Positions 9,052 through 15,955 of a stretch of 64,000 bases of DNA are shown piece after piece. Location of the stretch: assembly GCA_965243335.1 (NCBI GenBank), contig OZ251545.1:2294001-2358000 (forward strand), in the 5' to 3' direction. The translations under genes and the position numbers were made by a program. The stretch's first letter is position 1, and the number at the start of each line of letters is the position of its first letter. Source of the DNA: JAJDXW01 sp965243335. GTDB taxonomy: Bacteria > Pseudomonadota > Gammaproteobacteria > HK1. The notes under the pieces are model-generated. The model did no database searches, had not been told where the DNA came from, and was given only the letters and a program-made list of their open reading frames with translations.

Positions 9052-11112
9052 TCAGCCCTCCGTCACGAGGAGGTTGCCGAAGGGGTCGACGCGCGCGGTG
9101 CGCCCCGCCCCGACGAGGGTCGTCGAATCGAGCTGATCGACGATCGCAGGTCCCGTGACGACGTGCCCGGCGAGCAGGTCGCCGCGCCGGAAGGCGGCGA
9201 CCGGGGCGACCCCGCGGCCGTCGAGGTCGGCCGGGCGGCGGCCCGAGGGCCGCGCCGGCGTCCCCGGGGCGACGGCGGGGAGGCGCGGCAGGTCCAACCG
9301 GTCCATGCGCCCGATCGCGGCGACCCGGAGGTTCACGATCTCCACCGCCGCCTCGCGGTCGGAGAAGGTGTAGAGGCGCTCGTGCAGCGCGTGGAAGCGC
9401 TCCACGAGCCGCGCGACGCACGCCCGGTCCACCGGTCCGTCCGGGAAGTCCACCGTGATCTCCACCCCCTGCTGCGCGTAGCGCAGGTCCGCGGCGCGCC
9501 GCAGCTCCCGGCGCGCCTCCTCGATCCGCTCGCGCTCGAGGCGGGCGGCCGCCTCTTCTTCGAGCGTCCGCATGGTGCGGGCGATCCCGGCGACGTCGTA
9601 GTCGGGGGCCCGCTCGACGCGGGTGCGCACGAGATCGTAGCGCAAGTCCGTCGCGAGGAGGCCGAGGGCGCACAGGATCCCCGGGTGCCGGGGCACGAGC
9701 AGCCGGGGCGCGCCGAGCTCGCGGGCGAGGTCGCCCCCGTGCACCGGGCCGGCTCCGCCGAACGCGCACAGGGTGAACGTGCGCGGGTCGAGCCCCCGTT
9801 CCACCGAGACCACGCGCAGGGCGCCGGCCATGTTGCTGTTGACGATGGCGAGCACCCCGCGCGCGGCCGCCTCCACCCCGATGCCGAGGGGCTTCGCCAC
9901 CCGCTCGCGCAGCGCCGCCTCCGCGCGCCCCTGGTCCAAGGGGATCTCGCCGTCGAGGAGATGGGGCGGGATCCGGCCGAGCAGCAGGTTGGCGTCGGTC
10001 ACCGTCGGCTCCTCCCCGCCGCGGCCGTAGCAGGCGGGGCCGGGCTCCGCCCCCGCGCTCCGCGGCCCGACGATGAGGCTGCCGTCGACGGTCACCGAAG
10101 CGATGCTCCCGCCCCCCGCGCCGATGGTGTGGACGTCGACCATGGAGACAGCGAGCGGAAAGGGGCCGATCTCGCCATCCTTGGTGATCGCGGGGGCGGC
10201 GTCGCGGATGAGGGAGACGTCCGCGCTGGTGCCGCCCATGTCGATGGTGATGAGGTCGCGGCATCCCGCTTCGGCCCCGACGAACGCCGCCCCGCGCACC
10301 CCCGCGGCCGGGCCCGAGAGCGCCAGGTGGATGGGCTCCCGGACCGCCTCGCGCGGCGAGAACATCCCGCCGTTCGACTTCATCACGAAGAACGGCGCAT
10401 CGACCTTGCGCTCGTCGAGCCCGGACGCGATCCGGTCGATGTAGCGGCCGACGAGCGGCTGGACCCGCGCGTTGAGCACGGTGGCCATCGACCGTTCGTA
10501 CTCGCGAAAGACCGGCAGCACGTCGCTCGAGAGCGACACCGAGACGCCGGGGAGCTCGCCCAGGACGAGGTCTCGCGCGCGCCGCTCGTGCGCGGGGTTC
10601 GCCCACGCGTGCAGGAAGACGATCGCCACCGCGTCCACCCCCGCCGCCCCGAGCGCCCGGGCCGCGGCCCGGCACCGGCCCTCGTCCAACGGGCGAAGGA
10701 CCGCGCCGTCGAGCCGCATCCGCTCCGGGACCTCCAGGATGAGCCGGGGGGGGACCGGGCGCCGGGGCTTCACCCAGGCGAAGAGGTTCTCGCGGCGCGG
10801 GATCTCGGCCCGCCCGATCTCGAGCACGTACTTGAAGCCGTCGGTCACCAGCATCCCGGTGCGCGCCCCCCGGCCCTCCAGGATCGCGTTGGTCGCGACC
10901 GTGGAGCCGTGGAACAGGAGGTCGATCGCCTCGCGGGGCGGGCCCGCCCCCTCGAGCACGCGCTCGACGCCGGTGAAGAAGCCCCGCGACGGGTCCTCCG
11001 GGACGGAAGGGACCTTCGCGGTGCGCAAGGTTCCGCCGTCGTTCAGCACGACGTCGGTGAAGGTGCCGCCCACGTCCACCCCGATGCGGCATCCGGTCCG
11101 TGACGTTTCCAT
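9052..11112 (-). CDS. hyuA: Hydantoinase/oxoprolinase family protein (HyuA 1)
   Basis: HyuA is the actin/ASKHA-fold ATPase subunit. The 686-residue protein opens with the phosphate-binding motif GVDVGGTFTDVV, has DMGGTSADV in the middle, IGAGGGSIASV, PGPACYGRGG and a C-terminal DPFGNLLVTEG. It is the first gene of the six-gene chain that runs through dnaX to recR. The ATG at 11110–11112 is preceded by an AGGA about nine bases upstream. Two further hyuA copies lie at 42.3 and 50.9 kb. Confidence 0.92.
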   Translation of the reverse strand: METSRTGCRIGVDVGGTFTDVVLNDGGTLRTAKVPSVPEDPSRGFFTGVERVLEGAGPPREAIDLLFHGSTVATNAILEGRGARTGMLVTDGFKYVLEIGRAEIPRRENLFAWVKPRRPVPPRLILEVPERMRLDGAVLRPLDEGRCRAAARALGAAGVDAVAIVFLHAWANPAHERRARDLVLGELPGVSVSLSSDVLPVFREYERSMATVLNARVQPLVGRYIDRIASGLDERKVDAPFFVMKSNGGMFSPREAVREPIHLALSGPAAGVRGAAFVGAEAGCRDLITIDMGGTSADVSLIRDAAPAITKDGEIGPFPLAVSMVDVHTIGAGGGSIASVTVDGSLIVGPRSAGAEPGPACYGRGGEEPTVTDANLLLGRIPPHLLDGEIPLDQGRAEAALRERVAKPLGIGVEAAARGVLAIVNSNMAGALRVVSVERGLDPRTFTLCAFGGAGPVHGGDLARELGAPRLLVPRHPGILCALGLLATDLRYDLVRTRVERAPDYDVAGIARTMRTLEEEAAARLERERIEEARRELRRAADLRYAQQGVEITVDFPDGPVDRACVARLVERFHALHERLYTFSDREAAVEIVNLRVAAIGRMDRLDLPRLPAVAPGTPARPSGRRPADLDGRGVAPVAAFRRGDLLAGHVVTGPAIVDQLDSTTLVGAGRTARVDPFGNLLVTEG

Positions 11113-11325
11113 GGCTATCTATCCTGGTTCATCTCAATCGAGCACAGGCCGGCGAAGCCCTGTGGCGAGGCTGGAATCGCGGCGAGCATTCCGTACCCGG
11201 ATCCCACATGGAGTATCGACGCGGCCGGGCGCGCTCCCGTCCGGAGAACGCCATCGCTGCCCGCGCCCAGCCTCGTCGGTGAACGCTTCGCGGCCCCCTG
11301 CCCTGCCGGCCGCCTCGACCGCCGG

Positions 11326-11718
11326 TCAGCCCCCACGGAGACGGGCATGAAAATCCTGCGCGCTCTTGCAGTCGAGCGCCGCCGCGATGAGCGCGCACAA
11401 TCCGGTGAGGCGCATCGCCGGCTGCTCGTGGGCGAGGCCGGTGGGTTCCATCACCCAGGCGGTCCCGGTGTGCCCGTCCCAGTACTCGAACCGCTCGTCG
11501 TGAGCATCAAGGTCGTGGCGCGAGAAGCAGGTCGGCCGGCAGCCGGGAAGGTCGGGCGCCGAGGGATCCACCGCGGCTGGATTCGCCTCCAAGGCGCCCG
11601 CGGCCGTGGCGGTGTACGCCGCGGCCGGCGACAGTGCGGGCGTCTCCCGGGGGTCCTGCAAGGGGTAGGGCCGCGACCAGAAGTCGGTCGCCGCCGCCGG
11701 GTCGTCGACGGTCTGCAT
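11326..11718 (-). pseudogene. Internally deleted Uma2-family gene
   Basis: A 130-codon frame carries a segment FEYWDGHTGTAWVMEPTG followed by AMRLTGLCALIAA. This matches the N-terminal part of the intact Uma2 gene at 22.8 kb (LEVWDAETETAWMVREPT, GLTGLVERIGA). It then jumps directly to ALDCKSAQDFHARLRGG, matching that protein's extreme C terminus (ALACDSEQGFHTRIRR). The whole central nuclease core is missing. I read this as a Uma2 relative with an internal deletion and no catalytic residues. The start could be the ATG at 11716–11718. Confidence 0.65.
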
Positions 11719-12099
11719 ATCAAGCCTCTTGGCAAGGTCCGTCTCGTCGTGTCGGAGGACAAATATACCCCGGTCGCGGCCCCGGAGAAGCAGGCGTGAA
11801 CCGCGCCCGTCACAGGGTCCGGGCGAAAGCTCCGGCGCCTTCCTGCGACAGCGGGTCCGCCTCGGCCGGTGGCAGTGCGGTCTTCGGCGGCACGATCGGC
11901 GCCGGCCGGAACACGCGACGGTCCGGCCGGAGAGGATGAAGCGCTCGACCAGGCGGACGAGCGGTGCAGGCAGAACCTCGCGGCCGCCGCGTCGGATCCG
12001 CCCGTGCGACGGCGTGAACATCCCGCACGGTCCCGAATCGGCCCCCGCGCCCCCTCGGCCGCGGCCCCTTCAACGGACCCCTGCGGCGCGCATCCTCGC
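11719..12099. other. Gene-poor stretch in a decayed patch
   Basis: Frames on both strands are open but their translations are arginine-rich and match nothing I recognise. The stretch lies between the Uma2 remnant and the Opp-ATPase remnant and is most simply more decayed sequence. Confidence 0.4.
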
Positions 12100-12420
12100 T
12101 CACCCGAAGTGGCAGGCCGCGCCCTGCTCGCCCTCCCCGACCTCCAGCACCGGCTCGCGCTCGGCGCAGCCCCCCTCGTCACGCGGGCGCCGCTCCCGGA
12201 ACCGGCGCCCGCCGGGGTGGCGTCCGGGATCGGACGGCTCGCCCTCCAGCACGAAGTGGTCGGTCACCCGGCCTTCGCCGATCCGCGGGACCGCGCTCAG
12301 CAGCGACTTCGTGTGCGGGCGCCGGGGCGCTCCAAACAGCCGCACGGACGCAAGGCGAGGGTGATGAACGCGGCGGGGGCTTCGCAGAACGGACGCCGGC
12401 CCTCCCGCATGACGGCGCCA
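12100..12420 (-). pseudogene. C-terminal remnant of an oligopeptide ABC transporter ATPase (OppD/DppF type)
   Basis: The minus-strand frame ending at 12100 reads VRLFGAPRRPHTKSLLSAVP, then LEGEPSDPGRHPGGRRFRER, then CAEREPVLEV and ACHFG. This is the oligopeptide-transporter C-terminal extension of Opp/Dpp ATPases: the HPYT..LLSAVP motif, GE(V)PSP...GCRFHPRC and a CR..P.L.EV....ACH tail. Upstream, in another frame, GAVMREGRR resembles the VMYxGRIVE strand, so a frameshift separates the pieces. Walker A, the signature and Walker B are absent. Cysteines of the usual RCPxA motif are also lost. Confidence 0.6.
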
Positions 12421-12533
12421 CGGAAGCTGCCGCGAGCACGCTGAGCGGCAGCTCACCCGTCTTCAGGTCGTCGAGCGGCCGGACGACCTCCCGCCACGGT
12501 GTCCAGGGGGCTCCTGCGCCGGCGCGGCCTCTC

Positions 12534-13106
12534 TCAACGTCTTTCCGCCGCAGACTCGACGCGCCGCGCCAGCGCGTCGAAGTCCTCGGGGCACTTCCGG
12601 CGGATCGCCGAGAGATGCCGCGCGGCCTCCTCGCCCAGCGCCTTGCGCCCGCCGCCGGGGCCGTCCGCGACGCCGCGCTCCTGGGCGATTCGCTCGAAAT
12701 ACCGTTCCTTGACCTGGACCGCGGCGCGCACGTCGTTCCAGCGCCAGCCTTTCGGCAGATCCAGGCCGGCGAGAACCCAGGTCTCGACCTCTTCCCACGC
12801 GTTCTCGGCGAGAAAGTCCCGGCCGTTTCCGAACTCGGTCTCGATGGCGTCGAGCCGCACCCGGCGCCCTTCTTCGCCGTCGCGGTCCACGCACAGGACG
12901 AAGAGGTCCGTCATGCCGTCGTACCGGTCCACGATCTCCCGGATGCGCTCCGGCTTCAGCGCCTCTCCGACCCCTCCGAGCAACGGATCCTTGCACACCA
13001 CGACACGCGCGCGCGGCCTGCCGGCAGATCGAAGGAGCCGCTCGAACAACGGCTTCAGGACGTATTGATCGTTGCGGAAGTCCTCGGGAATGACGAGAAC
13101 CTTCAC
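12534..13106 (-). CDS. DUF4276/TOPRIM-like protein, partner of an AAA ATPase
   Basis: The 190-residue protein begins at the GTG 13104–13106, overlapping the ATPase stop by GTGA. It shows a TOPRIM-like layout: a first strand with Glu8 (VLVIPEDF), a second strand ending in LCVDRDG (Asp74, Asp76), and then a NAWEEVETWVLAG segment. The last is typical of DUF4276 proteins, where an E.EAWLL motif follows. Such proteins often sit directly after RecF/AAA15-like ATPases and are suspected nucleases in defence cassettes. Function is inferred from architecture and context. Confidence 0.6.
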   Translation of the reverse strand: MKVLVIPEDFRNDQYVLKPLFERLLRSAGRPRARVVVCKDPLLGGVGEALKPERIREIVDRYDGMTDLFVLCVDRDGEEGRRVRLDAIETEFGNGRDFLAENAWEEVETWVLAGLDLPKGWRWNDVRAAVQVKERYFERIAQERGVADGPGGGRKALGEEAARHLSAIRRKCPEDFDALARRVESAAERR

Positions 13107-14395
13107 CCCGATTCCTCCTCGTCTTCTCCTTCGGTGAAGGCGAGCGCGTCCTCCATCCAGCCGCCGGCGAGAAGCCGCCCCAGCCCTTGGGACTTTCGCA
13201 GCTTCTCCGCGCGAGGAATCCCCGACACCGGGCGGATGATCGCCTGGGCAGCGTCGGGGAGACGGCAGACGACTGACGTATCGGCGAAGGTCCGGTCGCT
13301 CATCATGGTGAGCAGCTCGGGCGAATGGGTCGTGGTGACCACCTGGGTCCCGCCCTTCGCGGTCTGGGTCTCGATCAGGTCGATCAGGAGGTGCAGCCGC
13401 GAGGGGTGGATGCCGTTGTCGATCTCCTCGAAGAAGTACAGCCGCGCCGGGTCCGGCCCGAGCAGCGCGGCCAGCATGGCGAGAAAACGCAGGGTGCCGT
13501 CGGAGGCGCCGTAGGCGGAGACCACGCGGTCGTTCGTTTCCCGGATCGCGAGCCCAATCCGCCCGGTAGCCGGATCGACGGGAAACTCGAAGTCCTTCAC
13601 GTCCATCGGCGTCAGCTCGCGGGTCCATTCGGCAAGGGCCTCCCTGCGTCCCTCGTCGGCGCAGATGCCTTGCAGCACCGTCGGCAGGTTCTCCCCGCCG
13701 TCGCCCAGGACGGTCTGGCCCGGGAAAGAAGGCTGCCGCATCCGGTCCGGGGCCAAATCGAGGAAACGCATGTCGGCGAACGCGTCGACGACCGCCTGCG
13801 CCTCGTCCTTGTACGCCCGTATGACGTGCCTGACGCCCCGGATCTGGGTGAGGGCGGGCTGCTCGGGCCTGACCGCGGCGCGAGCTCCGAGTTTTCTCTG
13901 TCCCGTCCTCTTCGCGATACGGAGAAGTAGATGATCCTCATCTCCCTGTCTGCGGACAGGGTCGCCGTCTGGCGGATGACTGGTATAGGTCGCTTCGTAT
14001 CCCTCCTCGACAAGCTCTTCCCTCGTCACCCGGAATCCGGATCGGTGGCCATCGCCGATGCCCACCTCGATCCGATGCCGCATGGCTGCGGACCTCCCCC
14101 CCGGGAGCTCGGCGGTGATCGAGGCAGCGATCGAGAAGGACTCATGGCCGAAGCGCGCCATCTCGTTGGCCGCGCCCCGGATCTGCTCCCACTCGACCTG
14201 GCCGCCCGCCCCGTACCTGCCGCCGACGACGTCCGCCAGCGTATAGCCGCGGCCGATGCCGTGGAGGAAGCGGAAGGCGTCGCGGAGGTTGCTCTTGCCG
14301 GCGGCGTTCGCGCCGACGATCACGGTGAACGGCCCGAGGCGCAGGGTCTCGTCGGTGAAGCTCTTGAAGTTCTGGAGGCGGATCGAGGTGATCAT
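13103..14395 (-). CDS. AAA15/AAA_21-type ATPase (RecF/OLD-like)
   Basis: The 430-residue SMC/RecF-like ATPase starts MITSIRLQNFKSF. Walker A GANAAGKS is at residues 28–35. After a variable middle come an ABC-like signature region (ASDGTLRFLAMLAALL), Walker B LYFFEEIDNGIHPS and the TTTHSPELL switch. The C-terminal part has no nuclease domain. The TOPRIM-like function seems to be supplied in trans by the overlapping downstream gene. The pair resembles PARIS- and Gabija-like ATPase/nuclease cassettes in layout but is not identical to either. It lies beside gene remnants, consistent with an acquired defence locus. Confidence 0.8.
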   Translation of the reverse strand: MITSIRLQNFKSFTDETLRLGPFTVIVGANAAGKSNLRDAFRFLHGIGRGYTLADVVGGRYGAGGQVEWEQIRGAANEMARFGHESFSIAASITAELPGGRSAAMRHRIEVGIGDGHRSGFRVTREELVEEGYEATYTSHPPDGDPVRRQGDEDHLLLRIAKRTGQRKLGARAAVRPEQPALTQIRGVRHVIRAYKDEAQAVVDAFADMRFLDLAPDRMRQPSFPGQTVLGDGGENLPTVLQGICADEGRREALAEWTRELTPMDVKDFEFPVDPATGRIGLAIRETNDRVVSAYGASDGTLRFLAMLAALLGPDPARLYFFEEIDNGIHPSRLHLLIDLIETQTAKGGTQVVTTTHSPELLTMMSDRTFADTSVVCRLPDAAQAIIRPVSGIPRAEKLRKSQGLGRLLAGGWMEDALAFTEGEDEEESG

Positions 14396-14619
14396 GGCCT
14401 CTCCCCCTCCGTCACGCCGAGCCGTCCCGGGAGCGGTTGGCCCGGATCGTCTCCGCGCTATCGACGGAAGAGCGTAGCCGCCGCCGCGCTTCGGCCCGCG
14501 CCGTGAAATCCTCCTCCGCCCCGGAAAGCAGCGCGCGTGGAACGTTCCCGTGCTCGGCCTCGGCGAACCTCCCGTGCGCGGCGACCTCGCGAGCGAGCGA
14601 GACGGCCCGGACCGCGGGT

Positions 14620-15111
14620 TCAGGCCTTCGCCGCCTCACGCCTCCGCCGCTCGTAGAAGGTGACGAACTTCACCGCGTCCTCCGCATCCATGCGCCCGAT
14701 GGGGCCGGAGCTGTAGGTCGAGGTCACGACCCTTCCCTTCCGGTCCAGCACGAACTCCGACGGCTGGATGATGCTCCGGCGATCCTCCCACCATGCGTCG
14801 AGCGCCCGCGCCTGCTCGCGCGTCACCCCCTCCGCGACCGGGAAGTCGAGTCCGGCCGCCACCTCTCCGGCCTTCTCGCCGGTATCCACGCTGGCCGCGA
14901 GGATGAAGCCGACCCCGGCCTCCGCCAGCGCCGCCCGGTTCCTGGAGAAGCCGTCCAACTGACGGCGGCAGTAGGGTCACCAATGGCCCCGGTAGAACAG
15001 GATGACGCTGTAGTCGGAGGCGAGATCGTCCGGCAGGCTGATCGCGCCGCCGCCCGTCAGGGTCAGGGTCAGGTCGGGGAAGCGGTCGCCCGCGTCGAGC
15101 TTTCGAGCCAT
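14620..15111 (-). CDS. Peroxiredoxin-like thiol/selenol protein, probable selenoprotein (in-frame TGA = Sec45)
   Basis: Read through one TGA at 14977–14979, this gene encodes a 163-residue AhpC/TSA-fold protein. Its active-site segment is FYRGHW-U-PYCRRQL, where the family has CxxC. The first half (MARKLDAGDRFPDL to YRGHW) and the second half (PYCRRQLDGFSRN to the C-terminal AEDAVKFVTFYERRR) are in the same frame and are both family-like. No other stop occurs. The UGA falls exactly on the peroxidatic Cys column as UxxC, a pattern known for selenoproteins of the Prx-like family. A SECIS-like hairpin begins 10 bases after the UGA. The alternative is a nonsense mutation. No sel genes are in this window. 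Confidence 0.8.
14950..14966 (-). promoter_or_regulatory. Candidate bacterial SECIS hairpin
   Basis: Immediately downstream of the in-frame UGA (minus strand) GCCGUC pairs perfectly with GACGGC around a five-base AGUUG loop. The second loop base is G and lies 17 bases after the UGA. This fits the described bacterial SECIS rule: a stem topped by a small loop with G among the first two positions, about 16–37 bases from the UGA. It lies inside the coding region, as expected in bacteria. Confidence 0.65.
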
Positions 15112-15145
15112 CTTCAGCCCCTTCGTGGCAGGTGTCGAGCCGCGG

Positions 15146-15151
15146 ATTCTA
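15146..15151 (-). promoter_or_regulatory. Putative -10 box of the peroxiredoxin-like gene
   Basis: TAGAAT on the minus strand lies about 35 bases upstream of the ATG at 15109–15111, in the 117-base divergent spacer shared with the methyltransferase gene. No convincing -35 hexamer is visible. Confidence 0.35.
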
Positions 15152-15228
15152 GTACCCTTAAGGCGTCCGCCGCACCGGCGGCGGCGAAGTCGTCCGCAAG
15201 TCCGAACCGCCCTGCCTGTCCGGTACCG

Positions 15229-15873
15229 ATGAGAAGAGGAGCATCCCGCCCGGCGAGCCCGCCCCGCGCGGCCGGAGCCGGGCTCCCCACCGCCCGCCGT
15301 CGGCGCACCGAGCTGGCCCTGTTCCTCCGTCGGTGGCTCGCGCACCCACGTCACATCGGGGCGATCGCGCCGAGCTCCCCCGCCCTCGCCCGCGCCATGG
15401 CCCGCGCTGCCCAAGCGGAGCTGACGGACGGCGGCCTGGTGGTCGAGCTCGGGCCGGGGACCGGCTCGGTGACCCGCGCCCTCCTCGCGGCCGGCATCCC
15501 CGAGGAACGTCTCGTCCTCGTGGAGCGGGACCGGCACCTGCACGCATGGCTCGAGGGGCAGTTCCCGCGGGCGAACGTGATCCTCTCCGACGCCCGGCGG
15601 CTGGAGGAGATCCTCCCCGGCGGCCAGGCGGGGCGCGTGTCGACGGTGGTCTCGTCGCTCCCGCTGAACAGCCTGCCGCGGAAGGAGCGCGACGAGATCG
15701 TGCGGGCCGCGTTCCGCGTGCTCTCGGACGACGGCTCCCTCGTACAGTATTCGTACGGCGTGCCGTCGCCGCTGCCGTGCGAAGCGCTGGGGCTGGCGGG
15801 GGAGCGGTTCGCGTTCGCGGCCGTCAACCTCCCGCCGGCCACGGTCTGGCGCTACTCGCGCGCCCCGGCCTGA
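15229..15873 (+). CDS. Phospholipid N-methyltransferase-like SAM-dependent methyltransferase
   Basis: This class I methyltransferase has 214 residues from the ATG at 15229. The pattern LFLRRWLAHPRHIGAIAPSS, followed by the SAM-binding motif VVELGPGTGSVTRALL, is that of the PmtA/phosphatidylethanolamine N-methyltransferase-like and rRNA-methylase-like family. Later segments (VVSSLPLNSLPRKERDEIV, LVQYSYG) also match. It would act at the inner membrane on lipid head groups if the PmtA assignment holds. It diverges from the selenoprotein gene. The first ~25 residues are low complexity, so the start is uncertain. Confidence 0.75.
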   Translation: MRRGASRPASPPRAAGAGLPTARRRRTELALFLRRWLAHPRHIGAIAPSSPALARAMARAAQAELTDGGLVVELGPGTGSVTRALLAAGIPEERLVLVERDRHLHAWLEGQFPRANVILSDARRLEEILPGGQAGRVSTVVSSLPLNSLPRKERDEIVRAAFRVLSDDGSLVQYSYGVPSPLPCEALGLAGERFAFAAVNLPPATVWRYSRAPA

Positions 15874-15955
15874 GACCGGCCCCCGCCGCGCCGCCCCGCG
15901 AGAAGCGCGGCGAACCCCCCGGCGGCGGCGACTGCGCGCACCAGCGCGGCGCGCA

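Noticed and set aside
14412..14639. 75-codon minus-strand frame between the AAA ATPase and the peroxiredoxin-like gene
   Set aside because: No known pattern, overlaps the 3' end of the selenoprotein gene in another frame, no clear ribosome binding site.
14977..14979. Reading the TGA in the peroxiredoxin-like gene as a simple nonsense mutation
   Set aside because: Possible, but the exact match to the catalytic Cys codon, the intact flanking frame and the SECIS-like hairpin make selenocysteine the better explanation.
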